This document shows positions 37,122 through 49,745 of a stretch of 64,000 nucleotides of DNA, one piece after another. Source of the DNA: Cyclina sinensis (Eukaryota > Mollusca > Bivalvia > Venerida > Veneridae). Below the pieces are notes generated by a model. It was given only the letters and a program-made list of their open reading frames with translations. It had not been told where the DNA came from and ran no database searches. Position numbers and translations under genes: made by a program. Each line of letters starts with the position of its first letter. Positions within the stretch are counted from its first letter, which is position 1. The DNA is taken from the NCBI GenBank assembly GCA_012932295.1, contig JAAONU010000004.1:24746872-24810871 (forward strand), read 5' to 3'.

Positions 37122-37769
37122 GGCGTCAATCATATGGAAATTAGGCCCGAATATTAATAAATCTAAAAAGAAAAATTATAGTAAGTGTGTTTGTCTTTTG
37201 ATTATTATGTTCTTCAATAAGATACCATTTTTGGCCCTTAGTTTCACTTAAAAATGTGTTTTTGGGTTTTGCCTTGAGAAAGTATTGTCGTCAAAAATAA
37301 TAACCTCAGCGACTAGTAACCGACTTTCTCAAAATGAGAGGCAATTCTACAGGGTCAGTTCATTTCCCGCAATATAAAATTACATCGTACATCATTTTCT
37401 CTTTTAGTGTAATGTCGTATATACCAGGGAGACAAAGAAAAAAATGGTTTATTTTTAACCAACAATTTAAGGATAATGACATACTGTTACTATTAGAGAA
37501 AATGAAAGTGAATCAAGATCGAACTTCATGTACAATATAGCTGAAGTTCGTTTGTCCGTAGCTGTTTTTCATTTTAGCTATAAGGTGGTGCATGTATACA
37601 GTTAAAGATGCGAACCACCAATTTTCGTCGAGTTGCATTTCATACGGAGACAGACAAAAAAAGACAGGCTTACAAGTCCATAATGACATACGAATAACAT
37701 AATAAAAAAACAATGTTAACATGTATGCATATCAGAAGCTAGTTTAAACTTCATTGACTATGACTTATT

Positions 37770-38098
37770 TTTATGCCCCCCATCGAAGATGAGGGGGCAT
37801 ATAGTTTTGCAAATGTCGGTCGGTCGGTCCGTAGGTCGGTCGGTCCGTCGGTAGACACTTCGCTTCCGATCAATAACTGGAGAACGCTTTGACCTAGGTT
37901 CACCAAACTTGGTATGCTGGTTGGTCATCACCAGTTGATGACCCCTATTGATTTTGAGTTCATTGGGTCAAAGGTCAAGGCCACAGGGACTTTGATCCTA
38001 AAAACGGTTTCTGATCAATTCTAGAGAACGCTTTGGCCCAACCACAAGCAATTAGGTGCTGCTGGGGGTCATGTATGTTTTACAAACATTTCTTGTTT
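37770..38098 (-). mobile_element. Repeat element of the GGGGGCATAAAA family, reverse orientation
   Basis: On the minus strand it runs from AAACAAGAAATGTTTGTAAA to GGGGGGCATAAAA, the same ends and internal phrases ('gttctctagaattgatcagaaa', 'ccttgacctttgaccc', a gaccgaccgac run, 'catcttcgatg') as the longer plus-strand element at 8746-9577. It carries about two internal modules instead of three or four. Non-coding. Confidence 0.7.
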
Positions 38099-38399
38099 CC
38101 CCTTTTTATTCTTCTATGATTTTACAGTCTTTTTTTCTTTCATCTAAGCAAAGCAGATATCAGATTTTTAATTTAAGAAATGATTTCAAACTCATTGGTA
38201 AAACTGAAACCAATATCTAAGAAATCGAATTTACTCACATTCAGAAAAGTGTATCATTATTGTTTTTCATATGTTATATGCCTTGATGTCTAGTTTTATT
38301 TTTTATATTTAAGAAATACTTTTATCCGCGCTGTACACTAAATGGTGGAATTGCATATGTTACAAACGTTGTTTTCACTTTATGTATAACGTACAAAAA

Positions 38400-38460
38400 T
38401 GAACCATCCACCTTTAGAGAAAAGGAAGAAAGAAATGATGTCAGGAAGAAAAAGAATGGT

Positions 38461-38491
<31 letters not shown>

Positions 38492-38640
38492 ATGAAATAA
38501 GAAAAAATAAAGAAATAAGAAAAACAGAACTGACGAATGAAAGGAAGGACGTCAGAAAGAAAGAAAGAAAACCAGAAAAACAAATAAAGGAAAAAAAGAA
38601 GAAGAGAAAGAAGGAGGAAATAATAAAAATTGTTCTGTCG
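38400..38640. repeat. Long purine-rich tract with (GAAA)n core
   Basis: About 240 bp of almost pure A and G on the plus strand, with (AAAG)n at 38460-38492. The minus-strand frames are Phe-Leu-Ser repeats and not genes. Such tracts can form triplex DNA; that is general knowledge, not shown here. Confidence 0.85.
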
Positions 38641-38830
38641 GAACTGTGTCTTAATTTCATGCAAAACTAAATCTGTTATCTGGTACATATACATACTTTA
38701 CTTTAGAAATAAACGTTTCGTTCAGGTATATTTCACAAAGCAGTCTCGACCCAAAACACTTGTATAACACATCACAATCATTTCTTCATTGTGTAAACAC
38801 TTGTCAAGTAATTTATATATTTTTTCTCTT

Positions 38831-39010
38831 TTCTGCTTTTGTTATTACAGACGGCAATCATACCTGGAGTGGTTCTTAAAAGAGTTCTGCAGATGTTAAT
38901 ATGTCAGATTTTCTTTGAAAAGGAAGGTATTGGAATTACAATAAACAGCTTGAATAAATCCCATCACATACATATCACAAAAGAATCGCGAGTTTTCTCT
39001 CGACTTCCCT
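38831..39010. repeat. Homologous block B, copy 1
   Basis: It matches 45398-45575. Shared text includes 'ttgttatta(c/t)ag acg', 'tacctggagtggttctt', 'cagatgtt' and 'gcttgaataaa.cc.atcac'. The first part looks like an acceptor plus exon on the plus strand; on the minus strand both copies have a related frame (CDMYVMGFIQAVY here). Which strand, if any, is coding is unresolved. Confidence 0.55.
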
Positions 39011-39188
39011 GCTATATCTACGTTACAAATATAAAACCTGCCATTTTTTATAGCTGCTTCGGTTGGTCTAGAATGAGAGCATAGTTGTTTTTCCTAACGA
39101 TTTATATTGCAAATGTACAGTATCTACGATAAATTAGGTTACAAAGATTATTAATGATGTCTGCATACTCATAATATGTTTGGATGTT

Positions 39189-39233
39189 TTTTTTGTTTTG
39201 TTGTTGTTTTTGTTTTTTTTGTTTTTTTTTTTG
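39189..39233. repeat. T-rich tract
   Basis: Runs of T broken by G. No function inferred. Confidence 0.8.
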
Positions 39234-39309
39234 TATGTCCATCTCCTGATTCTGTTTTAAACCTAAAACATGACAGAAACAACAACAAAATACACGCATT
39301 GTTAAATAG

Positions 39310-41148
39310 AGTTGGTATTAGTTAGAGAACTTTGTCAAATTAATACTTTCGTAATTTCCTTTTATAAATATGAACATTTCCTGAATAAAAAAAACAACAA
39401 GCCGATCTGTTAGATTCCCTGTACCCTACCTCCACTCTGAAGAGTATTCAATTCCATTAATTTGTGTAGGATTGAGAATTTCAGACATATGGGTTCAAAC
39501 CTCACTTAATCCATTTTTTCTCTAGTTTTTTTTTTGCAGTTTTACATTGTTTTTGTTTTACAACAGGTTTTTTTGTTTATAGAATTTTAATTAAATTTCT
39601 TTTGTTTTAAATATATTTGAATTGTAACAAAGATTTTCAACATTGTAAATTGATGAAAATTGGGTATATGTGATTCTAGTTATTAATTTCTTCAAAACTA
39701 GACAGTAAAATAATTGATATTTTGCCTATTTCTTCAGAATAATACATGAACAAGTATTAGCATTTCCAAAAAATGCTTGAAATCGCCGTTCAGCCATGCA
39801 TTTCGTCTTATCCATAGATGAATGTATTTCATGTTCTTCATTCATTAATTTGATAATCTTACAACATGCTTTGCACTGAAAAGCGAAGTTATATTTGATA
39901 ATTTTCACACAGAAATTATAAAGTAGATGAAATATACATTGCAATTTTTATAGTAGCTGGACTATGGACTAAACCAGTCTACGCGTAATTAATTGACTAT
40001 TTGCGTAGTTTTTTTAACTTTATTTATTACTAAAAAATGTATACTTAACAAAAGCTAGATACAGTTCTTCAATACCATAAGAATATTATATGTACAATTT
40101 AAACAGAATAAATTTTAGGTAAAAATACGATATTGCCCTGACCCTAATCGAGCATATATAAAACACGGAAAAATCCTGATCAAACTCCTCGCACCGGTTA
40201 GGTCACGCTTTGTTATTTTCACTGTACTAATCAGGGGAAGTAACCCCTGCAGGGAGTTTGTATCCTGATTAGAATCGCCCGGAAGCAAGCATTTATTTTT
40301 TTCTTTAAGTGCAAGTTTTAGAAAAAACAAACAAACCATACTCTTATTTAGACTACATTTTCTAGTTAAAAATGACATGTAGCAAAAAATATTGCGATTA
40401 TCCTGTATTTATCCTATACGAGCCTGAAGACTGGTACTGAGATCGTACATTGATAATGGTATTTTTCAGTTTTAAGAATAAGTAACCCGACAAACATGGC
40501 GGTTGGGCGAATCCATTTACGCATCCCTTCTGAAGAATTTTGACGTCCATTTTGTTATCATGTGATATGAAATGCTTTGCTTTGATTTGCTAAAGGCAGG
40601 CGGTGTACAGGCAAAACTGTTCAAATCTTGTTAATTGTATATATCGCCGTCCAGGAACGGCGATAACAAAAATAATTGTAGCTAATTCGAAGCCCCGAAG
40701 ATTTATGTTAAAGTTTACACTGATGGCATCCCTTCATAATGAAATGGGTGGGTTAAATTCATTCGTGCCATGTTTATAATCTTATACCGATTCTTCTCAC
40801 TTCCTGCTTTTTATTTTGTAGGTTTTCATAATGTGAATGATTACATACACACTTGTTTTTATTGTCAGGCTTAGGAAAAAAAACTTTGTGTTTCTCCATA
40901 CCTTATAAACCCATTAAGTTGGGTGAGGTTCGAAGTGAATATTAGTCATTTCTTGAATTTGTCATGGAAATAGTGTCTTATATGGTCTGTATTTTAACCT
41001 TGAATAGTATATTTCTTAAAAAAAAACTCAATTCAGTAAGGGCTGGCAAAATGTTTTTCATTATTCTGATACCTTAACACTAGGAGCAACATGCACAGGA
41101 ACGGCATATAAACATATCACGCGAATTGAGAGAAAGACAGAGGCATAG

Positions 41149-41150
<2 letters not shown>
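39310..41150. other. No recognised feature
   Basis: AT-rich DNA. A weak box B-like word (GGGTTCAAACC near 39490) suggests a decayed SINE. Nothing else was seen. Confidence 0.3.
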
Positions 41151-41185
<35 letters not shown>

Positions 41186-41228
41186 GAGAGAGAGAGAGAG
41201 AGATGATGATGCTGCTGATGATGATGAT
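41151..41228. repeat. (GA)n and (GAT)n microsatellite
   Basis: A GA run of about 50 bp followed by (GATGATGCT)-like repeats. A second short GA run is at 41323-41343. Confidence 0.95.
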
Positions 41229-41690
41229 TGTGACAGACATACAGAATGACAGGCACACATAATGAATATGATAGAGAGTGGTAGATATACTAAGACAGAA
41301 GAAGAGAAAGACAAACAGAAACAGAGTGATAGAGAGAGAGAGAGGAGTTTTGGTTTCTGCAAGGAATGCTTTAAAGAAATTCCGAAAATTTGAACAAACA
41401 AAAAGAAAATAAATAAATAAGGTTTTTGGAAACAGGAAGCTATTAAACGTCTACACTACCTCACCTGTCTTGATACACAAGCTAAATACACAGCTTGAAG
41501 ATAAAATGCTCATTAAAAAGTCAGTTTTGTTTACATGGAATCATTTTCATGTCAGAGTTAGATCAACAGATACCTAGAACAGTTTTTTTCTTTCCCACAC
41601 ACACACACCCTTTGGTTTCTTTAAATCTTTACAATTTTATCTAACATACAGGGAAAATTTAGATTAACATAAGGATGATTAATTTTGAAA

Positions 41691-41730
41691 TGTTTTTTTT
41701 TTAATTTATTTTTTTTTTTTTTTTTTTTTA
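41691..41730. repeat. Poly-T tract
   Basis: Three T runs separated by AA and A. It could be a retroposon tail in the minus orientation, but no body was recognised beside it. Confidence 0.85.
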
Positions 41731-42309
41731 ATCTACATGATGATTGCTTTCAAAGGATTAGGTGACAGTTTAAAAGTAAGCAAATATGTCAAATACAACA
41801 TTATTTAAAACGGCAACAAAACTCGACTGATTTTGAAGTTTAACGAAGAATATTGCAAGAAGTGCCTGTAGGCACAGCTGGCTTGAATTCTTAAAAGGTT
41901 TCTAGTAAGACAGTTCCAGAGTGGATGCATGTCAGTTACAGAGATTTTCATTTCCCAACTAAGTTTGCCAGTAGAATAATTTTGTTTGTTTTGAAGTTAA
42001 GGATTGGTGACATATACCACAGTACGTTGAGATCTTACTACTAGTTATTACAATGGTACTTCTGAAATAATTAATTCTCATGTTAATTCCATTAATGTTT
42101 TAAACACATACAGATGTGACTTAGTATATACTGCACACCTGTGTTTGTTTACTACCTGGAAATGATTATATCACTTCTATAGTTCTATTTATAGAACAGG
42201 TTTTCCTATAGATTTAGAAAAGGTTTGACTTGAAATAAGTTGGTATCTTGTGCAGTACATACACGCTCACTTTGAGACAGTGTTAGCCACACATGTAAGA
42301 TGAAAGTGA

Positions 42310-42535
42310 TGTTCAGTGGACCAGTAATGTGTTGGACTTGTAATCCAGGGGTCGCGACCTCTATCCGCCGCTCCTCCACTAAAATTATTTATTGTCTTTC
42401 GGCTGTGACGTTTAATCGAGGTCACAACTATACACTGAACATGGAAAGAACCAGAAGTATCTCTAGAATAGGATACTTCCTGTATCTTGCACTTTCTGCC
42501 ATAACCTAAAATAATTTACCTTTTCAGGTAGCGTC
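42310..42535 (+). repeat. SINE copy 2
   Basis: Same family as 36928-37121: 'ggtcgcgacctc' in place of box B, then 'gctcctccacta', 'attgtctttcgg', 'acttcctgtatcttgcac' and 'tttaccttttcagg'. The short direct word 'agcgtcggtat' at about 42532 is echoed, inverted, a few bases downstream. Confidence 0.6.
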
Positions 42536-42539
42536 GGTA

Positions 42540-43480
42540 TATATGGGGAAATGGTACCGACGCTAAATAAACTCAGATAGAGAGACAAAGCTTCAGCGTG
42601 TTCTAAGTTTAAGAGAATTGTTTTACCTTTAAGAAAAGTTGTAAATTCTTTAAATTTTATTAAAATTCTTAACAGTTGTTTACCATATTAATAGCAATTC
42701 AATGTGTTATATTTCACTGAAACTTATTTTATTAGCTCATTGAAATAATAAATATTAGCAATACAAGAACCCATTACAGAGGCTGAGTCACATTTTTGAT
42801 GATACGCTTTCAAAGTTTGCAATATCAGCAGTTAGGCGACACCCCCGTTACTTCTGCTTCTAGTTGCTGCCAACAGGGTAAGGACTTTCGTCTGTGAGGC
42901 TCGCGACACACAGCTGCCAGTGTATCTTGCCGTTACACGAAATAACTCGGACGTACATCTTATTACCTGAAGGGCCTTTAGATACAGCCATCCTCCTCTA
43001 CCGGTGCGAAGTATCTGACAATATACTTATTATAGTGCGATGTGTGAAAAGTACAGAAGTCGGTTAATTACACATACAATAGAAACAATGTCATATAACA
43101 GAAAAAAATGAGATATAGTGAACGTTTGATCAGGATCGAGTTGGGTGGTTCGTCTGCATATTGATTGGATTACACTTCATTATGATAAATTTCATTTTTT
43201 TTTCTGGTCGTTCATATAAAAAGCCTCCACGCATAAAGAATATATAGACTGTACTTACATGAAAAGATGCGATTTCTCTCTATCGTCTTGTATTTCAGTT
43301 TATTACCGCAATTTTCATATTACCAGATAAACTCTTCTGACAGTATCCCTAGAAAAAACAAACTATCCAGATGCTTAACAGGTGAACTGTCTTGTATTCT
43401 AAACGATTATGATACCATAATATAAGTAATTAGTTTTTCATACGTGATGATAGTAATGGAGTTTATTGCGTTTCCCAAAG
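42540..43480. other. No recognised feature
   Basis: AT-rich with a somewhat GC-richer patch near 42840-43010. No open frame of interest and no repeat was found. Confidence 0.3.
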
Positions 43481-43486
43481 CAACAT

Positions 43487-43565
43487 CTGCCCGGTCTGGC
43501 GGTAAAGGCGGGAGGTCGAATGTTCTAGTCCCGTTAGGGCCTTATTCTGGTGGGTGAGCCGCCAG
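43487..43565 (+). repeat. tRNA-like SINE fragment
   Basis: 'tgcccggtctggcggtaaaggcgg' then GAGGTCGAATGTTCTAGTCC, a box B-like sequence with an insertion, then 'cccgttagggcc', the usual ending of tRNA-derived heads. Decayed. Confidence 0.4.
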
Positions 43566-43569
43566 CTTG

Positions 43570-44105
43570 ACAAAAATTTAGAAGCAGTTGTCCAACAAAC
43601 AGGATAAGAATCGGTAAATGTATGTCTTCTGGTAGTAGAGGTGTATCATATTTTTTTTTATGAAGGCTTTTTTTTTAACTCTCTGAAAAGATATTTTTAG
43701 AAAAATGTATTTGTTTCTTTGTCGAATCTAATACGAAAATGCTCGACTATTATGAAAAACAAATCTTCATTTTGAAAAAAATACAGAAATCTGCACCTTA
43801 GTAACATTGAAAAACTGAGACAGTTTTCTGATCAGTTGTCAAGCTTTGTAGCTATCTTTGTCGAAAGAATCATGGATCTGCAACACATTTTCAGCTTAAC
43901 TATTTCACAGACATTATAATGTCAAGCTATGTACTACAGTCTGGCATTTAATAATCGGATAAAGAAATGATAATGGCTAATTGTAAGTTTTTCATTTTCT
44001 CTTCTTAGGGGATGTCTCCGACAGAAGCAGTCATTTCCAAATTCTGAGAAATCCTTTCTGTTGTATTTATTATTATAAGTACGTGAATTTGAGAAGAAAG
44101 TAAAG

Positions 44106-44138
<33 letters not shown>

Positions 44139-45390
44139 TGAATGAATGTATATGTGCGGGCGTGTGTGCAGACGGACGGACGGAGAAATGAACGGAGGGA
44201 AAAATGAGTGAATATATAAACAATAGCATATAGGTACTGTATAAAACAGAAACATGTTGGTACTATTAGTAAAACAGCTTGTACAGGTTCTTTCGCCTGC
44301 TGATAATTACAGATTCACTTGTTATGGTAACAACATGGCTTTTTCGAGTAAATACAAAGGTCGTAGGCGCGAGTTTTGAACCATCAGAGGTAAAGGTCAG
44401 TGCTAAATTTGACGAGTCCTGCTGCGTATATAAGCACGGCGTGTTGGTATTTTTAAAGTCGTTTAGAATGGAGTAAAACTTCTTTCAGTCAGTAATGCGG
44501 GCATCACATTTCACTTTTGATTGGTGTTACATTAGTTAAGCCTGTCCAGAATGACTTGAAGTAGGTACTACTCTGGCGGGTTAGTTTGGCACTATGCTGA
44601 ATTGTGATATTTAGGTTTCCTCTTTGTTAGTGGCACAATATTTTGGCATCCGTAAAACAGTCAGTCTACTGAATATTTCTATTTTAATTCGTAACTTAGT
44701 TGTTAAAGGGACAGACTCACAGAATGGCCGACGATGAAAAAAAATATAGATATAAAATTGTTTCTTTCAGTGTAAGGTTAAAAGGAAATGATTTAATGCA
44801 ACAAGATCAAACGCTTGAATTGCTGTCTGTTCTCGATCTCTGAAATTGTTGAAACAAATCAAGTTATGTTTTGCACTTTAGGAATCCAAAAGAGACTACA
44901 AACGTTTAAGACCTCTTTGATCAGCCAACAAGACGCCCAGTCAATGAAAAAAAGATACAAATTGCATGAGAATGCTTTGTTTCGTTAACGTTTGACATAC
45001 TCATCTGTCTTAGTTAGATAAGCAAATAGGTTCTCTTTTTTTTTTGAAATTACAATTTTATATCTAGTAATGTTATTACTGGCTTTACATAAATCTTAGG
45101 CAACATTTCCGTCTGTAATTTCAAAAATAACAGGAGATTGACTTTCAAAACTATTCATTTACATACATATTTGAAAGTATTGCAAAATAATACTTAGATA
45201 ATCGACAAAAAAATAGAGAAATCCATTATTGCTGATTTGAACAAGAATACAAAACTGCCAATTCCTTAACAAATCTGTAACACAGTTTTGATACGTCTAA
45301 ACAAATACAATTAGAAAAGAGTATAAAAAGACTTTTAAAGTGCATGATGATATTTTTTTTACATGATGTTTTTATCAAGCTATTTCTATG
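43570..45390. other. No gene recognised; microsatellite and MITE-like word
   Basis: A (GA)n and (GAAT)n tract lies at 44104-44148. At 44704, TTAAAGGGACAGACTCACAGA resembles the sequence directly following the MITE at 5391 (TTAAAGTAACTGACTCACAGA), and both continue into '(g)atgg.cgacgatg', so a further short dispersed family is likely. No far end was found. Confidence 0.4.
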
Positions 45391-45397
45391 ATTTCTT

Positions 45398-45575
45398 CTC
45401 CTGCTGTTTGTTATTATAGACGTATTTAGTACCTGGAGTGGTTCTTTACAGCATTTCTACAGATGTTCAATCTTACTTTTTTTCTTTATGAAAATAGACT
45501 TGTAAGCAGGGTAATAAAGAGCTTCAATAAAGCCTATCACCGGCTTATCATAACAGAATCGCATGCGATGTATTA
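45398..45575. repeat. Homologous block B, copy 2
   Basis: Diverged partner of 38831-39010, about 6.57 kb further on. The plus-strand frame after the acceptor-like 'ttgttattatag' is interrupted by a stop early on. On the minus strand a frame of 77 codons contains RFCYDKPVIGFIEALYY, similar to CDMYVMGFIQAVY in copy 1. Confidence 0.55.
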
Positions 45576-45763
45576 CCTGCCAACTCGCAGTAAGAAATGA
45601 AGGCCCAGGACATTTCACAGGTTTCTTTATTGTAATGAAAAAATGAAAAAACTTATATTGGTCTGTGATTGTTATGTTTTTTTTCAACACTGAACTTTCA
45701 TCAGTTTTATGTTCTTAATTAATCCACAATTATAGTTCAGCAGATATATATCATAAAGAAAGA

Positions 45764-45800
45764 AAGAAGAAAGAAGGAGACAGACACGCACACAGAGAGG

Positions 45801-45852
<52 letters not shown>
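45764..45852. repeat. (GA)n microsatellite
   Basis: A purine run with a long uninterrupted GA stretch at about 45807-45851. Confidence 0.95.
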
Positions 45853-45853
<1 letters not shown>

Positions 45854-46430
45854 GGACAGATAGACAATTATGTTTTGTCAGTGAAGGAAAATTATTTATT
45901 TTAAGACAATAAACATACTAACTTTTTTTATTTTTCAATCGATATTAAAACATGTTCTGTGGTAGTTAACAAAAAAATCACGAACAAAGTTTGCGAATCT
46001 AGCAAGAACCTGTACCTCCTGGCGCTTCGTCGTTCCTAAACATGAAACGAGTTTTGGTTTTCTGATATTTAAATCAACTAACAACTTGTTACTATTTTTT
46101 TGTTACAAATTCCGCACAAAGGAGCTTCATTACACATCAAAAGTCTGTTTTATTTTCATAACATCATTACCATTCATCACTGTTACACGAGTCCCAGAAA
46201 CAACTTAGCTTCTTGTGATGGTTGACAGAATACATACATCTTAGGGTTATGTGAAATATGTTTGTGGTATATCAGTTGTATTTAATGATTGTAAGAAAAA
46301 GGAATTAACAGAATAATGAAACAGGTAAAATAATATACATTAAATTGTGACCTATATCTAGAATTCTTATCTGCCTAGACGGCTTTTTGGCTTACTCGAA
46401 CAGAGGTCATGCATGGATGTTATTGGTAAA

Positions 46431-46886
46431 AAAGATACACCATATTAATGATTATATCTTTGTCATTCGGGAAAAGTACACGCTGTAACATACAGGGTCC
46501 AAGTCATCTTTCATAAATCATAAAAGATGCACTATAATATTTATATCTTTGTCAGTCGGGCAACAACACACGCTGTAACAGTACAGGGTCCAAGTCATCT
46601 TTCATAAATCATAAAAGATACACTATAATATTTATATCTTTGTCAGTCGGGCAACAACACACGCTGTAACAGTACAGGGTCCAAGTCATCTTTCATAAAT
46701 CATAAAAGATGCACTATAATATTTATATCTTTGTCAGTCGGGCAACAACACACGCTGTAACAGTACAGGGTCCAAGTCATCTTTCATAAATCATAAAAGA
46801 TGCACTATAATATTTATATCTTTGTCAGTCGGGCAACAACACACGCTGTAACAGTACAGGGTCCAATTCATCTTTCATAAATCATA
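46431..46886 (+). repeat. 91-bp minisatellite, 5 copies
   Basis: The phrase 'cagggtcc' recurs at an exact 91-bp spacing (ending 46500, 46591, 46682, 46773, 46864). The first and last units are more diverged ('cattcgggaaaag', 'ccaattc'); the middle units are almost identical, consistent with recent expansion or homogenisation. Non-coding. Confidence 0.95.
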
Positions 46887-46899
46887 CTCCGACAAAAAT

Positions 46900-48865
46900 A
46901 ACATACCGAAAATAGAATCAAGTAAGTTTATCTTAACATTTTATAACTACATGTATGTTATGCCAGTCTTTGAAGATGCATATCTCAAAGTTTATGGCAT
47001 TCCATTTCCACCAAAATCATATAAAACTGAATAATTTCTTATTAAGAATGCCCAGATATAAAGCTGTCAGATAAAAAAAATCAAAGTACATTAAGTTAAC
47101 TGAAGGCATGAATACTAGTCCATATGTATATAATAAGACGTTGAGCAATTTTGGGTGGATTGGATATCCATTTATTATAAATGTCGACTACCTTACTGTA
47201 TGTGTGCCATAAGAAGACATTCTTTTTTAAATCCATTTTATAGACAATGAGGCAATAAAAAACGTATGCAGTATATAGTGGTCTTCTAGAATATGTCCCT
47301 CTAAAGCTAAATTTCCCCATTTCAGCCGGTCAATATTCCGGTGTATATATGTTTAAAGAGATAAGATCAAATGTACTGAATCCTTAATTAATTTCATTTC
47401 GTATTATTCATATTCTCAAAACGAATTTGTACTTTGGATTTTTGTTGTATTATTCCGGTCATTATTTTAAAATCACACATAACAAAAAATAGCTAAATAT
47501 GTTGCGTTCTTGTTTGAAGATAAGTCTTTCTTTACTAGGTTTATCTTTGAACAAGATACCACAGATATGATAATCAATATTTATCACGTAGATATACGAT
47601 ATTTTCAGTTAGATATACGGTATATTCATAGATAAGATTCTCTGTTTTTGAAGTGGTTGATTTTCATTATTTTTTGCACACATGTCTGTTACGTAAATGA
47701 AATCAGCTCACCTTTTGCCTGTGGGTAGGTTTTGCTTATAGTTAATCTTTACTACATTCTCAAGGTTGATTTCAAAGTAGACTTCAAAGTTCTAGTCTAA
47801 GAATGAATACTTCATTACTCGATCAGGTAAAAAATTTTTTTTTTATTTTTCATTTTATTTTACTATTTTTTGCAATATTTTTAACAGTTAAGCTGCTTAC
47901 TTATTGCACTTTTTTTTTTATTTCCGAGCAACACTATTCAAACACTATATGAAACCAAAAATATATCTTTTTTCAATTAATGGTTTACGGGGTTTTGTGA
48001 TATTGTTTTGTTTAAGCTAATATTACCTGAAATGAAGTGCCTCACATTATTGCATTCCATCAGATATAAATTCACCGCTGGAATGTACAAATTACTAATA
48101 ACGTGAATAAAAAATGATTACATGTTATTAGTAATTTGTATATTTTTTTTTCATAAAAACTAGTTTTTAGGACATCTAGTGTCTCTATTAAGTGTTTGTT
48201 TTCCAAGAACTTATTCTGTACAGTTTGTAACTCCGTGTTCATCTGACACTACTTTTATTTTGAATTCTGCTTGTTCCATTAAATCGAAAACAAAATGCAG
48301 AAGAAAAGAAGATTTGTTGAGTACGAAGGAAACACTCACTAATTATGAATTATGTTGAGGTTAAAGATACACGTCATGAATCTTTTTGCAGGATGTCTCT
48401 GAGGTAGCATCCTTGCAGAAAATCCAGTGTACAAGTTGTGTATAATGAATGTTCCCGATAGCTGACATGGTCGCTTAGCAAACGCTCTAATATGTCTGTA
48501 TTTTTAATATTTCCTTGATGTTGATTTAGTGCTGTTGTTAAATTTCATGGTATAATTGTGTTTTGTGTTTTCTTCCAATTTCCTATAAATGACAGTCTCT
48601 GTAACAAAATTAACAAGTAAAACTTTAATAATAATAATATTGAAACAATTTTTATGTTTGATGCATATACATCATGTCTGGCGTTATTTCTTATATCCTC
48701 TATTATCAATTTTACTGATAATATTAACATATGGCTCACTTGGTTAAAATAACTGGTTCAAATCCTCTCTGTCTGAACATGTTTTTTTTTTCTCTCGGAT
48801 GAATCAAAATAGAGCAGTCAAGGTAAACAACATTCTTAAGCTGAGACAAAACATATCTATTCTCT
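46900..48865. other. No recognised feature
   Basis: AT-rich sequence with homopolymer runs (47830, 47910, 48790). No supported gene was seen. Confidence 0.3.
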
Positions 48866-48869
48866 TTTA

Positions 48870-49030
48870 TTTTTTCGAACATTTCTGAAATCTAAACGTG
48901 CCCTTATCATTATCATCTGAGATGCCAGAAACGTATGCCAGTTTTCTATTGGCATTATAATCATTCAACATTTTTATCAACAACTTATCGCTTCCTGTAG
49001 AGGTTACAGGTAAATCAGCTTCTCTTGGAG
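48870..49030 (-). repeat. Homologous block C, copy 1 (best frame; possible terminal exon)
   Basis: On the minus strand, after an acceptor-like CCTCTACAG, a frame runs SDKLLIKMLNDYNANRKL and then AYVSGISDDNDKGTFRF before reaching a stop. The related block at 55108-55270 reads LNDYNENGKLAQVTGI with DDNDKGTFGF and a stop; no frame-shifting indel separates the two across this stretch and several differences are at third codon positions. The Asp/Asn-rich pieces recall calcium-binding loops, but no complete EF-hand is visible. It may be a decayed exon of a tandemly duplicated gene. Confidence 0.4.
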
Positions 49031-49588
49031 ACGGTGTATGACTATATGCTGTTGATAAAGAGTTAAAAAAGTGATGCAATAATGCAGAGAATGATTGAAC
49101 ATATCTACTCCAATATCCAATAAGTTCACATCATTCTGAGGAAATTACTTCGTAAAGAAAGACGTGAAATCTCAGTAAATTGACAGTTTTATTTGAACTT
49201 TTCAAAATCGAATATAAAAGTGCATAGGATACAAGTTTCAAGAAATTTCATAGACTTGTGGTAAGTCTTATTCTAAATTATTCTGTAAATGACTTATGTT
49301 TTTCTTTGGTTACGTATGCAAATAGTAAAGAAATGTATCTTGTAGCACAGGTACTGGACATGCGTCAAAACGTTTGAGTAAAAGTCAAAAATGTTTTCCA
49401 CGAGAGTTTTAACGAGTTCATGTGATGTTGAAAGACAATTGGGACATGACATGACTTTCAGTTTACTCTGGGAAGATAAGGGAACCCACTGCTGTTAAGG
49501 GAACGAAGAATAAAAATCAAAAGCTTGCATATAAATTTAAAAACGTACAACTCCGTGTTTTGATCTGCGACATTTAGTAGAAAAAAAG

Positions 49589-49600
49589 ATGAACTTAAAG
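49589..49600 (+). CDS. Possible tiny start exon, speculative
   Basis: ATGAACTTAAAG followed by GTGAGT could be a 4-codon start exon feeding, in phase 0, the candidate exon at 49746. It is too short to trust. Confidence 0.12.
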
Positions 49601-49745
49601 GTGAGTTATTAAATAAAATATACTTTACAAATTGCGATTTTTTTTCAAAGTTTGTTGGGAAAATTTCCTACATTAATAGTATTTTTTCCTGTAGGTTAGG
49701 CAATTGAAGGTAGGACACAAAAACTTCCATAACTATTTATTTCAG

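Noticed and set aside
38322..38694. Phe-Leu-Ser-rich minus frames that look like membrane proteins
   Set aside because: Artefact of the purine tract; no complexity beyond the repeat.
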